A stretch of 64,000 nt of DNA from assembly GCF_900101455.1 (NCBI RefSeq), contig NZ_FMZJ01000004.1, forward strand, positions 186,001 to 250,000. Reading direction: 5' to 3'. Shown in pieces: positions 19,437-28,540 of this stretch. Made by a program: the position numbers and the translations under genes. Under the pieces are notes generated by a model, which ran no database searches, had not been told where the DNA came from, and saw only the letters and a list, made by a program, of their open reading frames with translations. The stretch comes from Sphingomonas sp. YR710 (lineage in GTDB: Bacteria > Pseudomonadota > Alphaproteobacteria > Sphingomonadales > Sphingomonadaceae). The stretch's first letter is position 1; each line of letters opens with the position of its first letter.

Positions 19437-19985
19437 TCAGCTGGGGCCACTCGCTTTTGCCGCGGCCTCGAGCTGGGCAAGCGTCATACCGATCATCAAC
19501 CCGTTAGGCCCCTTGGCGAAAGCCGTCTTGGGAAGGCGGAATTTGCTCGACGATGCGGCAACAACCGCCGTGCTGGCATCGACAGCCTCGATCTTGCCGA
19601 CAGCCCCGCCGTTCGAATCGGTCACATCCGCACCGGGCTTGAGCAGCGCGGCCACTTCGCTGGCGTTGCCCTGCGCCGCATTCTTGGCCGCAGCTTCCAG
19701 CTCGGTTTTCGTCATCGCGATGACCAACCCCTTATCGGACTGCGCGAAGGATGAGGTCGGCATGCTGGCCTTGACGACGCCGGTATCCACCACCGCCAAA
19801 TTTCCGGTGACCGATGCAACCGTCCCGACCATGCCGCCCTTTGTATCCATCACGGCCGCGCCCGCTGTCACATTGGCTGCTGGGGCCGTAGTTGCGGCCG
19901 GCGCGGCCGCGTCTTGCGCCATCAGCGGACTCGCCAAAGGGGTGGCGACGAGCGCGCCGACGATAAGGCCAAAATGTAATTTCAC
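19437..19985 (-). CDS. Secreted protein with two tandem repeat domains
   Basis: A 182-aa exported protein. The signal peptide is MKLHFGLIVGALVATPLASP, cut near LMAQ-DA. An Ala-rich linker leads to two homologous units. Unit 1 has VMDTKGGMVGTVASVTGN, AVVDTG, MPTSSFAQSDKGLVIAMT and LEAAAKNA. Unit 2 has VTDSNGGAVGKIEAVDAS, AVVAAS, LPKTAFAKGPNGLMIGMT and LEAAAKAS. Each resembles a PRC-barrel-like strand set. GTG at 19985 with AAGGAG 6 bases upstream defines the start; a longer frame to 20132 is not needed. The function is unknown, and the location is periplasm or cell surface. Confidence 0.85.
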   Translation of the reverse strand: MKLHFGLIVGALVATPLASPLMAQDAAAPAATTAPAANVTAGAAVMDTKGGMVGTVASVTGNLAVVDTGVVKASMPTSSFAQSDKGLVIAMTKTELEAAAKNAAQGNASEVAALLKPGADVTDSNGGAVGKIEAVDASTAVVAASSSKFRLPKTAFAKGPNGLMIGMTLAQLEAAAKASGPS

Positions 19986-20149
19986 GGTCAACTCCTTGAT
20001 GATTGCCCGAAAGGGACCATCGGAGTCGCCATCCGGTTCCCTCGAAACGAGGCCCCCGCGACGGAGGGTGGCAGAGTTGCGGTCAACCGGCGAACCGCGG
20101 CACCGCCAAGAATGTTGCACCGCCGCCGCCATCGCTTCATAGGCGGCAC

Positions 20150-21424
20150 ATGCATGATATCCGGATGATCCGCGAAAACCCGAAGGCCTTCGATGCGGCG
20201 CTCGCCCGCCGCAATGTGGCCGGCTGTGCCGACGCTTTGCTCGCTCTGGACGAACGTCGCCGCGCCGTTGCCACCGAATTGCAGACCGCGCAAACGCGCC
20301 GCAACGACGCCTCGAAGGCGATCGGTCAGGCCAAGGCGAAGCGCGACGAGGAAACCGCCGCCAGCCTGATGGCGGAAGTCGCCGCGATCAAGGAACGCAT
20401 GCCCGCGCTCGAATCGGACGAAGCCGCGATCGTCGCTGAACTTGACGCGATGTTGGCCGCGATCCCGAACCTGCCGGCCAACGACGTGCCGGCCGGCACC
20501 GACGAGGCCGGCAATGTCGAGGTGACCCGCTGGGGCACGCCGCCGACGTTCGACTTCGCAGCAAGGGAGCATCCCGATTTCGCGCCTGCGCTGGGGCTCG
20601 ATTTCGAAAGCGCCGTCGCGATTTCCGGCGCGCGCTTCGCCGTGCTGAAGGGCGGCATGGCGCGGCTGAACCGGGCGCTCGGCGCGTTCATGCTCGACCG
20701 TCAGGCCGCGCGCGGCTTCACCGAGATGATGCCGCCTTTGCTCGTCCGCGACGAAGCGGTGTTCGGCACCGGACAGTTGCCGAAATTCGCCGAAGATCTG
20801 TTCCGCACGACCGACGGCCGCTGGCTGATCCCCACCGCCGAAGTCAGCCTGACCAACATGGTGCGCGAGAAGATCCTGGCCGAGGCTGAGCTCCCGCTGC
20901 GGATGACGGCGCTCACCCCCTGCTTCCGCTCCGAGGCCGGCGCGGCGGGGCGCGACACGCGCGGACTGATTCGCCAGCATCAGTTCGACAAGGTCGAGCT
21001 GGTCGCGATCGCCTCGCCCGAGCAATCGGATGCCGTCCATGCCGAAATGCTGGCGGCGGCGGAGGCGATTCTCGAAGAGCTGGGCCTGCCCTATCGCCGG
21101 ATGCTGCTGTGCACCGGCGACATGGGCTTCACCGCCCGCAAGACTTTCGATCTCGAAGTCTGGCTGCCGGGGCAGCAGCGCTATCGCGAGATCAGCAGCA
21201 TTTCGAACTGCGGCGACTTCCAGGCGCGGCGCATGAATGCGCGTTACCGCCCCGCCGGCGAAGCGAAGGGCACGCGGTTCGTCCATACGCTCAACGGATC
21301 GGGGCTCGCGGTCGGGCGGACATTGGTGGCGGTGCTCGAAAATTATCAGCGGGCCGACGGATCGGTGCAGATCCCCGATGCGCTGATCCCCTATATGGGC
21401 GGCATCACCGAACTGCGCCCCTGA
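20150..21424 (+). CDS. serS: Serine-tRNA ligase
   Basis: A 424-aa class II synthetase that charges tRNA-Ser. The N-terminal antiparallel coiled-coil arm (residues about 30-105) is followed by motif 2, [20 protein letters not shown], and motif 3, [19 protein letters not shown], with ALIPYMGG at the end. ATG at 20150 ([10 protein letters not shown]) has AGGCGG just upstream. A longer frame reaching 20003 overlaps the divergent secreted-protein promoter and is rejected. The stop is one base before surE. Confidence 0.97.
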   Translation: MHDIRMIRENPKAFDAALARRNVAGCADALLALDERRRAVATELQTAQTRRNDASKAIGQAKAKRDEETAASLMAEVAAIKERMPALESDEAAIVAELDAMLAAIPNLPANDVPAGTDEAGNVEVTRWGTPPTFDFAAREHPDFAPALGLDFESAVAISGARFAVLKGGMARLNRALGAFMLDRQAARGFTEMMPPLLVRDEAVFGTGQLPKFAEDLFRTTDGRWLIPTAEVSLTNMVREKILAEAELPLRMTALTPCFRSEAGAAGRDTRGLIRQHQFDKVELVAIASPEQSDAVHAEMLAAAEAILEELGLPYRRMLLCTGDMGFTARKTFDLEVWLPGQQRYREISSISNCGDFQARRMNARYRPAGEAKGTRFVHTLNGSGLAVGRTLVAVLENYQRADGSVQIPDALIPYMGGITELRP

Positions 21425-21425
21425 T

Positions 21426-22190
21426 ATGCGCATCCTGCTCAGCAATGACGACGGCATCCATGCGCCCGGCCTCGCCGTGCTGGAGACGATCGCCCGCGCC
21501 TTTTCCGACGACATCACGATCGTCGCACCGATCGAGGAGCAGTCGGGCGCCGGCCGTTCGCTGACGCTGACAAGGCCGATCCGCCTCCACGCCTTTGGCG
21601 AGAAGAAATTCGCGGTAACCGGCACGCCGACTGATGCGGTGATGATGGCGCTGGCGCATGTCATGAAGGACAATCCGCCGGACCTGATCCTGTCCGGCGT
21701 CAATCGCGGCGCGAATCTGGCCGAGGATGTCACCTATTCGGGTACCGTGGCGGCGGCGATGGAAGGGGCGATGGCCGGAATCCGCTCGGTCGCCATGAGC
21801 CAGGTCTATCGACGCGAAGGCGCCGGCAACGACGTGCCTTTCGATGTCGCGGAACAATGGGGCGAGCGGGTGCTGCGGCCCCTGATCGATGCGCCCTGGG
21901 CACCGCGGACCGTGATGAACATCAACTTCCCCGCGATCGCGACGGATCAGGTACGGGGCATCCGCGTGGCCGAGCAGGGCCTGCGTGATTATGCCGCCGC
22001 CCGGCTCGATCGGCGGACCGATCTGCGCGGCTTCGATTATTACTGGCTGAACCTCGGCAGAGCGCCCCAGACCCCGGGGCATCGCACCGATCTCGAAGCC
22101 AGCGCGGATGGTTATGTGACGGTCACACCCCTGCATTGCAACCTGACCCATCAACCATCGATGGCAGGGCTCGACAAGATCTATCGTTAG
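21426..22190 (+). CDS. surE: 5'/3'-nucleotidase SurE
   Basis: A 254-aa metal-dependent nucleotidase/polyphosphatase of the SurE family. The start MRILLSNDDGIHAPGL carries the Asp-Asp metal ligands (residues 8-9), followed by SGAGRSLTLTRP, SGVNRGANLAEDVTYSGTV (Asn ligand) and GTVAAAMEG. Family members hydrolyse 5'- and 3'-nucleotides and matter in stationary phase. It is one base downstream of serS and is followed by an NlpD-like gene, the conserved surE-nlpD order, here without pcm between them. Confidence 0.96.
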   Translation: MRILLSNDDGIHAPGLAVLETIARAFSDDITIVAPIEEQSGAGRSLTLTRPIRLHAFGEKKFAVTGTPTDAVMMALAHVMKDNPPDLILSGVNRGANLAEDVTYSGTVAAAMEGAMAGIRSVAMSQVYRREGAGNDVPFDVAEQWGERVLRPLIDAPWAPRTVMNINFPAIATDQVRGIRVAEQGLRDYAAARLDRRTDLRGFDYYWLNLGRAPQTPGHRTDLEASADGYVTVTPLHCNLTHQPSMAGLDKIYR

Positions 22191-22253
22191 GCATTGGCCG
22201 CAAGAACGGCCAAACGCACTGGCATGATCTGCGGGGGCTGCTAACAGTCGCTC

Positions 22254-23381
22254 ATGCCGCGCGTCTTTCCGCATTCGCTCCTCCTGCTGCCATCGCTGCT
22301 GTTGGTCGTCGCCTGCATTCCGGCGCAGCCAAAGGTCGAAGCGAGGCCCGTCGTCACGGCCGCCGTCCCTTCGTCCAACCGCAACACAGCGCTGTTCGCC
22401 AATCAGTCACCGATCGATAGCGCCCCGGTTTCGCCACCGACCCCACCACTTTCCGCAATCGCCCCCGCAAAAACCGAGCCACCCGCCTGGCAGATCCGAA
22501 AGGTCGAACCATCCGCGGTCGATGTCCCCGCTTCGATCTATGTCGTGAAAGCGGGCGACTCTCTTCGGCGCATTTCCGAAAGGACCGGCGCCGGCTCCGA
22601 GGCGATCGCGCGCGCCAATGCGATCGCGACACCTTTCAAGATCGTCATCGGCCAGAAGCTCAAAATCCCAGCCGGCCGCTACCATCGCGTCGGCAAGGGC
22701 GAGACCGGCATCGCGATCTCCCGCGCTTATGGCGTCGAATGGCAGCGAATCGCCGCCCTCAACGAACTCACTGAACCCTATGTGTTGCGCGAGGGGCAAA
22801 GGCTGCTGGTGCCGAGCAAGGTCGAGGTCGCGACGATGACTCACTCGCAACGCGAAGCCGCATTTCGGCTGGATATCGAGGATCTGATCACCGGCAGCGA
22901 GCCGGCGCTCGCCACCAAGGCAAAGCCGGCCCCGCCCACAGTCAGCCCCGCGCGCATCCTGCCGCCGACGACTCCGGTCGCTGAACCCACGGAATTTGCT
23001 GGCCGCTTCGACTGGCCAGTGCGCGGCCCGATCCTGCGCGGCTTCGGCAAATACGCTGGGGGTCAGCAGAATGACGGTGTCAATATCGGCGTCCAGCGCG
23101 GCAGCACGATCGCCGCGGCCGCGGACGGCGTCGTGGCCTATGTGGGATCGGAGATTCCGGCTTATGGCACGCTGGTGCTGGTACGGCATGGCGACGGCTG
23201 GATCAGCGCTTATGGCTATGCCGACAGCCTGGCCGTCACGCGCGGCCAGAAGGTCAAGCGCGGCCAGATGATCGCGCGCAGCGGCGCCAATCCCTATACC
23301 GGCGAACCGCAACTCCACTTCGAGATCCGCAACGGCCGCAAGCCGGTCAATCCGCTGAGCTATCTGCCAAGCCGGAGCTGA
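22254..23381 (+). CDS. nlpD: NlpD-like LysM/M23 lipoprotein
   Basis: A 375-aa outer-membrane lipoprotein. The signal ends in the lipobox VVAC (Cys about residue 21). Two LysM units bind peptidoglycan: VVKAGDSLRRISERTG and RVGKGETGIAISRAYGVEW. The C-terminal M23 fold starts at FDWPVRGPILRGFG. The first zinc site is changed: the usual H-x-G-x-D is NDGVNIG, while the final LHFEIR keeps its His. This is the pattern of NlpD/EnvC activators, which switch on amidases rather than cut murein. It probably acts in daughter-cell separation. Confidence 0.88.
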   Translation: MPRVFPHSLLLLPSLLLVVACIPAQPKVEARPVVTAAVPSSNRNTALFANQSPIDSAPVSPPTPPLSAIAPAKTEPPAWQIRKVEPSAVDVPASIYVVKAGDSLRRISERTGAGSEAIARANAIATPFKIVIGQKLKIPAGRYHRVGKGETGIAISRAYGVEWQRIAALNELTEPYVLREGQRLLVPSKVEVATMTHSQREAAFRLDIEDLITGSEPALATKAKPAPPTVSPARILPPTTPVAEPTEFAGRFDWPVRGPILRGFGKYAGGQQNDGVNIGVQRGSTIAAAADGVVAYVGSEIPAYGTLVLVRHGDGWISAYGYADSLAVTRGQKVKRGQMIARSGANPYTGEPQLHFEIRNGRKPVNPLSYLPSRS

Positions 23382-23388
23382 GGATAGC

Positions 23389-23412
23389 CTCCCCTCCCTG
23401 CAGGGAGGGGAG
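23389..23412. repeat. 24-bp perfect palindrome between nlpD and rimO
   Basis: CTCCCCTCCCTG is followed directly by its reverse complement CAGGGAGGGGAG, then TTTC. It lies 7 bp after the NlpD-like stop and probably terminates that transcript. The purine/pyrimidine-rich make-up resembles the other intergenic hairpins in the window. Confidence 0.7.
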
Positions 23413-23459
23413 TTTCATTGCCGCAAACACGCCCCTCGATTTTCGCGCCGAAAAGGATT

Positions 23460-24806
23460 ATGGCGCCCGCTCCCATGGCAATCACACTCCCCTCCCCGCC
23501 GAAAGTCGGCATGGTTTCGCTCGGCTGTCCGAAAAACCTGGTCGACAGCGAACGCATCCTCACCAAGCTGCGGTCGGACGGCTATGGCCTGTCGCAAGAC
23601 TATGCGGGTGCGGACATCGTGCTCGTCAACACCTGCGGCTTTCTCGACAGCGCCAAAGAGGAAAGCCTCGAGGCGATCGGCGAGGCTATCGCGGAGAACG
23701 GCCGCGTGATCGTCACCGGCTGCATGGGCGACGAGGCCGACAAGATCCGCGCCCGCTTCCCCAATGTGCTCGCGATCACCGGCGCGCATCAATATGAAGC
23801 GGTCGTCGGCGCGGTGCACGAGGCGGCGCCCGTGCCGCCCTCACCGTATGTCGATCTGGTGCCCGAAGCGGGGCTCAAGCTTACGCCGCGCCATTACAGC
23901 TATCTGAAGATCTCGGAAGGCTGCAATCATCGCTGCTCCTTCTGCATCATCCCCTCGATCCGCGGCGATCTTGTCAGCCGCCGGCCCGATGCGATCCTAC
24001 GCGAAGCCGAGAAACTGATCGCCGCCGGCACGAAGGAATTGCTGGTCATCAGCCAGGATACCTCAGCCTATGGGGTCGATACGCGCCACGAAACCAAGCC
24101 GTGGAAGGGCGGCGAGGTCCGCGCGCACATGACCGATCTCGCCCGCGAACTGGGCAAGCTCGGCGCCTGGGTGCGGCTCCATTATGTCTATCCCTATCCG
24201 CACGTCGATCAGGTGATCCCGCTGATGGCCGACGGGCTGGTGCTGCCTTATCTCGACATTCCCTTTCAGCATGCCGCGCCCAAGGTGCTCAAGGCGATGA
24301 AGCGGCCCGCCAATGAGGCGAAGGTGCTCGATCGCCTGAAATCCTGGCGGAAGATCTGCCCCGATATCGCGGTGCGATCCTCGTTCGTCGTCGGATTTCC
24401 CGGCGAAACCGAGCAGGATTTCCAATATCTGCTCGACTGGCTCGACGAAGCCCAGCTCGATCGGGTCGGCGCGTTCCGGTTCGAACCCGTGCAAGGTGCC
24501 GCGGCCAATGCGCTTGAAAATCACGTCCCCGAAGAGGTGAAGGAAGAACGCTACGCCCGCATCATGGAGCGGACCGCGGCAATCTCGGCGGCCAAGCTGC
24601 AGGCGAAGATCGGCCGCACGCTCGACGTCATCATCGACGTCGTCGACGACGAAGGTGGAGCCAGCGGGCGATCGAAGGCCGACGCGCCCGAAATCGACGG
24701 CGAGGTCCATCTGCGCGATGCCGAAGGGCTGCAGCCGGGCGACATTATCACGGTCGAAATCGAGGATGCCGACGATCATGATCTGTTCGGCGTCCAGCGC
24801 GCCTGA
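23460..24806 (+). CDS. rimO: Ribosomal protein S12 methylthiotransferase RimO
   Basis: A 448-aa radical-SAM enzyme that adds a methylthio group to an Asp of ribosomal protein S12. The N-terminal UPF0004 domain starts at [17 protein letters not shown] and holds three Cys for the second cluster (GCPKN, NTCGFL, TGCMG). The radical-SAM triad is [12 protein letters not shown], and the C-terminal TRAM domain ends at [10 protein letters not shown]. The [10 protein letters not shown] motif separates RimO from MiaB. Starts at 23460 and 23475 are both possible; 23460 has AAGGA close upstream. Twelve bases separate it from the next gene. Confidence 0.95.
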   Translation: MAPAPMAITLPSPPKVGMVSLGCPKNLVDSERILTKLRSDGYGLSQDYAGADIVLVNTCGFLDSAKEESLEAIGEAIAENGRVIVTGCMGDEADKIRARFPNVLAITGAHQYEAVVGAVHEAAPVPPSPYVDLVPEAGLKLTPRHYSYLKISEGCNHRCSFCIIPSIRGDLVSRRPDAILREAEKLIAAGTKELLVISQDTSAYGVDTRHETKPWKGGEVRAHMTDLARELGKLGAWVRLHYVYPYPHVDQVIPLMADGLVLPYLDIPFQHAAPKVLKAMKRPANEAKVLDRLKSWRKICPDIAVRSSFVVGFPGETEQDFQYLLDWLDEAQLDRVGAFRFEPVQGAAANALENHVPEEVKEERYARIMERTAAISAAKLQAKIGRTLDVIIDVVDDEGGASGRSKADAPEIDGEVHLRDAEGLQPGDIITVEIEDADDHDLFGVQRA

Positions 24807-24818
24807 TAAGGCCGGCCG

Positions 24819-26207
24819 ATGACCGATTTTGCTGCCCTGCTCCAGGCCGATCGCGGCCAGCCCGCCCATCCGATCACCCCTTTGCCGGCATCCGACTATG
24901 ACGGATGGTTCAGCCAGCAGCCGGCGCAAGTCCGCACGCTCGCCGTGGCTGCTCGTTTTGCCGCAAAACCCGGCGAACTGCTGATCATACCCGGCCGCAA
25001 GGATGGCGAGTGGTCGGCCATCATCGGCGCGGCGATCGAACCCGGCCCATGGTCGCTGGCGGCCATCGCCGCACGCCTGCCCCAGGGGACATATCGGGTC
25101 GGCGACGGCGCGCCGGGTGCAGCCACATTGGGCTGGCTGCTCACGCACCATCGCTTCGATCGCTATCTCGCCAAAGCCGACCCAATCCCGCAGCGTGTCC
25201 TGCTCACCAGTGAGGTTGCGCGGATCGACGAGCAGATCGCGCTTGCCGAGGCGGTCGCGCTGGTACGCGATCTCGTCGATACGCCCGCCGCCGACATGGG
25301 GCCCGCCGAACTCGCCAACGCCGCCGAGGCTGTAGCGAAGCGCCATGGGGCAAACCTGCGGATCACCACCGGCGACGAACTGGCGCAGGGCTATCCGATG
25401 ATCGCCGCTGTCGGGCGGGCGGCAGCCCGCACCCACGCCCCCCGGCTGATCGAGATCGAATGGGGCGACCCGCGCCACCCGCGCATCGCGATCGTCGGTA
25501 AGGGCGTCTGCTTCGACTCGGGCGGCCTCGATCTGAAGCCACCATCGGCGATGCTGCTGATGAAGAAGGACATGGGCGGTGCGGCGCATGCGCTGGCGCT
25601 GGCGTCGCTGGTGATGCGGGCGAAGCTGCCCTGCCGGATGCACCTCCTGATTCCGGCGGTCGAAAACGCCGTTGCCGGCAATGCCTTCCGGCCGGGAGAT
25701 GTCTTGCAGAGCCGGAAGGGCATCACCGTCGAGATCGGCAATACCGATGCCGAGGGCCGGCTGGTGCTGGGAGATGCGCTGACGCGGGCGGGCGAGGATG
25801 CGCCGTCGCTGATCGTCGACTTCGCGACGCTCACCGGCGCCGCACGGACCGCGCTGGGGCCCGATCTGCCCGCGATGTTCAGCAATGACGATGTGCTGGC
25901 CGATCAGTTGCTGTCGGCATCGCGCGACATCAGCGATCCGCTGTGGCGCATGCCGCTCTGGTCCGACTATGCCGACATGCTCAAATCGACAGTGGCCGAT
26001 ATCAACAATTCCGGCGAAGGCGGCATGGCCGGAGCCACCACCGCCGCCTTGTTCCTGCAGAAATTCGTGCCCGATGGCACGCCGTGGCTTCACCTCGACA
26101 CGTACGCCTGGCGGCCTTCGCCGAAGCCCGGACGCCCGAAAGGCGGCGACGCGCTGGGCCTGCGCGCCGTCCATGAACTGCTCCGACGTCGGCTCGCCGC
26201 AGAATAA
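24819..26207 (+). CDS. Leucyl aminopeptidase-family metallopeptidase (M17)
   Basis: A 462-aa M17 aminopeptidase. The metal site is intact: VGKGVCFDSGGLDLKP, the catalytic Lys in MKKDMGGAAHALAL, PAVENAVAGNAFRPGDV, and the family signature NTDAEGRLVLGDAL with its Asp/Glu ligands. The N-terminal domain is shorter and more diverged than in PepA, closer to PepB-like forms. It removes N-terminal residues from peptides in the cytoplasm. ATG follows AAGGCCGG. It is probably co-transcribed with rimO. Confidence 0.93.
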   Translation: MTDFAALLQADRGQPAHPITPLPASDYDGWFSQQPAQVRTLAVAARFAAKPGELLIIPGRKDGEWSAIIGAAIEPGPWSLAAIAARLPQGTYRVGDGAPGAATLGWLLTHHRFDRYLAKADPIPQRVLLTSEVARIDEQIALAEAVALVRDLVDTPAADMGPAELANAAEAVAKRHGANLRITTGDELAQGYPMIAAVGRAAARTHAPRLIEIEWGDPRHPRIAIVGKGVCFDSGGLDLKPPSAMLLMKKDMGGAAHALALASLVMRAKLPCRMHLLIPAVENAVAGNAFRPGDVLQSRKGITVEIGNTDAEGRLVLGDALTRAGEDAPSLIVDFATLTGAARTALGPDLPAMFSNDDVLADQLLSASRDISDPLWRMPLWSDYADMLKSTVADINNSGEGGMAGATTAALFLQKFVPDGTPWLHLDTYAWRPSPKPGRPKGGDALGLRAVHELLRRRLAAE

Positions 26208-26282
26208 GGGAAAAACATCGCTCGCACCTCAAAAAAAGTGATGCGGGCATGAAACGAAATCACCTGGCGCGTGTTTGTGGAC

Positions 26283-26300
26283 GGGAGGTTGCATCCTCCC
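26283..26300 (+). other. Short hairpin in the marR leader
   Basis: GGGAGG (26283-26288) pairs with CCTCCC (26295-26300) around TTGCAT, 31 bp before the marR start and just before its ribosome site. It has no T-run. It could be an end signal for the M17 peptidase transcript or an operator-like dyad. Confidence 0.35.
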
Positions 26301-26331
26301 AACCGTTCACAGAAGGCGAAAGGGCCCGCTT

Positions 26332-26661
26332 ATGATTGACAATGCGTTGCCCCAATGGATGCGAGCACTGGTTTCCTATGTGCGTTCGGGGCAGCCGGAC
26401 CTCACCAACCGGCAAATGGCGCTGATGCTGATCACCTATATCACGCCCGGTCCGCATACCGTGCGGGGCTTGGCCAATCAGCTGAACGTTTCAAAGCCGG
26501 TCATCACGCGCGCCTTGAACACTTTGGGTTCGCTCGGCTATCTGCGCCGCGAACGTGATGATAATGATCGACGCAATATCTTCGTCGCCAAGACGGACAA
26601 AGGGGCAGAATTTCTGAATGTCTTTGGAAAGTCCATCGATCTGCAGCAGGACCGAGGCTGA
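26332..26661 (+). CDS. MarR-family transcriptional regulator
   Basis: A 109-aa winged-helix regulator. The recognition region is LTNRQMALMLITYIT, VRGLANQLNVSKPVITRALN (HTH), LGSLGYLRRERDDNDRRNIFV (wing). The last is the MarR D-x-R-x-R DNA-contact motif. ATG at 26332 has AAAGGG about 8 bases upstream. The last 44 bases overlap the NlpC/P60 gene, so the two are coupled. A target cannot be named. It may regulate the downstream hydrolase or itself. Confidence 0.88.
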   Translation: MIDNALPQWMRALVSYVRSGQPDLTNRQMALMLITYITPGPHTVRGLANQLNVSKPVITRALNTLGSLGYLRRERDDNDRRNIFVAKTDKGAEFLNVFGKSIDLQQDRG

Positions 26662-27553
26662 ATCTGCCGACGTGGCCGACAGCCACGTCGCGACTTTCCA
26701 TCTGGATGGGACGACGCAGATTCTCGATAGGCGCACCCATGCCTATCGGAGGGATATTGCCGACGTGGCGTTAGCCGGCACATTGTTCGCGCCGCATTAT
26801 GCCGCGCCGATGCTCCGCCAGTGCCGTGCCCCATCCGCGATGATGCGTAACGCTGCGGACCCGCGAGCTGAGGCGGTATCCCAATTATTATCCGGTGAGC
26901 AATTTGCAGTGCTGGATCTGGCAGCAGGATGGGCCTGGGGTTATTCCGTCAGCGATCATTATGTCGGCTATGTCGAAGCGAATCTGCTGGATGCGCCGAC
27001 GGTCGCGACCCACGTTGTGGCGGTTCGCGAGGCGCTTATTTTTAGCGAGCCATCGATCAAGTCGGCGCTGCGGGGCTCCCTGCCGTTCGGCGCGCGCGTT
27101 GCCTCCTGCGCGGAAGGTTCGTTTTTCGCGATCGAAGGCGGCTATATCCACCATCGTCATGTCCTTCCGGCTCATGCGTGCACCGCCGATCCTGTCGCTA
27201 TCGCCGAACTGTTTCTCGGCATGCCCTATCTGTGGGGCGGCCGCGGCGAGCGCGGAATCGACTGCTCGGGGCTGGTGCAGGTCGCTATGGCCGCCGCCGG
27301 CATCACCCTGCCCCGCGACACCGATCAGCAGCGCGCCTTTCCCTGCGAGGATCTGCCTGCGGAGGTTGCGCTCCGACGAGGAGACATCATCCATTTTCCG
27401 GGCCATGTCGGGCTGATGGTCGACGAGATGCGGCTGATCCATGCCAATGCGCATTGGATGGCCGTTGTGATCGAACCATTATCCGATGTCGTCGCCCGGC
27501 TTGCTCCCAATCACGACCGGCCGATTCTGGCCAGGCGGAGAATAAGCTTATGA
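26618..27553 (+). CDS. NlpC/P60 family (C40) peptidase with SH3-like region
   Basis: A 311-aa cysteine peptidase of the C40 family, which cuts peptidoglycan stem peptides. The N-terminal segment carries the conserved RRTHAYRRDIADVALAG; the middle (residues about 95-180) looks like SH3 repeats. The catalytic domain holds Cys in GIDCSGLVQ, His in GHVGLMVD, and a third polar site in LIHANAHW. MPYLWGGRGERGIDCSG is the classic entry motif. No signal peptide is obvious, so export is uncertain. The start overlaps marR, and its TGA overlaps the argC start. Confidence 0.87.
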   Translation: MSLESPSICSRTEAESADVADSHVATFHLDGTTQILDRRTHAYRRDIADVALAGTLFAPHYAAPMLRQCRAPSAMMRNAADPRAEAVSQLLSGEQFAVLDLAAGWAWGYSVSDHYVGYVEANLLDAPTVATHVVAVREALIFSEPSIKSALRGSLPFGARVASCAEGSFFAIEGGYIHHRHVLPAHACTADPVAIAELFLGMPYLWGGRGERGIDCSGLVQVAMAAAGITLPRDTDQQRAFPCEDLPAEVALRRGDIIHFPGHVGLMVDEMRLIHANAHWMAVVIEPLSDVVARLAPNHDRPILARRRISL

Positions 27554-28491
27554 CCGCGAAGGTCTTCATCGACGGTGCCGCCGGCACCACCGGCCTGGAA
27601 ATTCGCGATCGGCTGTCCGATCGCAGCGACATCGAATTGCTCACCATCGCGGATGCGCACCGCAAGGACGCATCCGCGCGCGCCGATGCGCTGAACAGCG
27701 CCGATGCTGTCATCCTGTGCCTGCCCGACGATGCTGCGCGCGAGGCCGTCTCGCTGATCGACAATCCTGACGTGCGGGTGATCGATGCCTCGACCGCGCA
27801 CCGGACCGATCCGGCCTGGGCCTATGGCTTTGCCGAAGTCGAGCCCGGCGCGCGCGATGCACTGGCGCTCGCGAAAAGGATCTCGAACCCCGGCTGCTAT
27901 CCGACCGGGTTTTTGGCGCTGATCCGGCCGCTTGTGCGCGCCGGGCTCCTGCCTGCCGATACCGCGGTCTCGGTCAACGCCGTGTCGGGCTATTCGGGCG
28001 GCGGCAAATCGATGATCCAGGCCTTTGAGGATGCCACCAACCCCGATGCGACCGACACCGCCTTCCGCGCTTATGCGCTCGGTCTCGGTCATAAGCATGT
28101 CCCCGAGATGCGGGCGCATGCCGGGCTGATCCATCCACCGATCTTCCTGCCTTCGGTCACCCGCACCTATCGCGGGATGCTGGTGGAAGTACCGCTGCAC
28201 CTGCACCTGCTGACGGGAACGCCTTCGCTCGCGGCTATCCGCGACGTACTGGCCGAAGCCTATACGGGCAGCGACGTGGTCCGCGTGCAGCGCGAGAATC
28301 CGTCCTTCCTGACAATCGAGCAGGCTGCAGGGACCGATCGGCTCGAACTCTACGTCTATGGCGACGAAAAGGCAGGGCAGGCCCGGCTGATCGCGGCGCT
28401 CGACAATCTCGGCAAGGGCGCCGCGGGTGCCGCTGTGCAGAACCTCAACATCGCGCTGGGGCTGAACGAGACCGAAGGACTGCGGCTGTAG
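27550..28491 (+). CDS. argC: N-acetyl-gamma-glutamyl-phosphate reductase
   Basis: A 313-aa arginine biosynthesis enzyme that reduces N-acetylglutamyl phosphate with NADPH. The N-terminal Rossmann motif is IDGAAGTTGLEI, the catalytic Cys is in SNPGCYPTGF, and YSGGGKSMI follows. The short type-2 form (about 310 aa) is used here. ATG at 27550 overlaps the previous stop (ATGA), so it is tied to the marR-nlpC transcript, an unusual partner for arginine synthesis. The gene is followed by an imperfect hairpin and convergent queE. Confidence 0.94.
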   Translation: MTAKVFIDGAAGTTGLEIRDRLSDRSDIELLTIADAHRKDASARADALNSADAVILCLPDDAAREAVSLIDNPDVRVIDASTAHRTDPAWAYGFAEVEPGARDALALAKRISNPGCYPTGFLALIRPLVRAGLLPADTAVSVNAVSGYSGGGKSMIQAFEDATNPDATDTAFRAYALGLGHKHVPEMRAHAGLIHPPIFLPSVTRTYRGMLVEVPLHLHLLTGTPSLAAIRDVLAEAYTGSDVVRVQRENPSFLTIEQAAGTDRLELYVYGDEKAGQARLIAALDNLGKGAAGAAVQNLNIALGLNETEGLRL

Positions 28492-28503
28492 GAACAACTT
28501 ATG

Positions 28504-28527
28504 CCTTCTCCCGCAAGCGGGGAGAGG
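28504..28527. terminator. GC-rich hairpin between argC and queE
   Basis: CCTTCTCCCGC (28504-28514) pairs with GCGGGGAGAGG (28517-28527) with one mismatch and two G-U pairs. It sits between convergent genes and has the same sequence style as other intergenic hairpins here. It is likely a two-way stop signal, without a T-run. Confidence 0.5.
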
Positions 28528-28540
28528 GTGACGGCGCGGA

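Noticed and set aside
24063-26174. A 703-codon minus-strand frame
   Set aside because: It is antisense to rimO and the M17 peptidase and has no domain signal.
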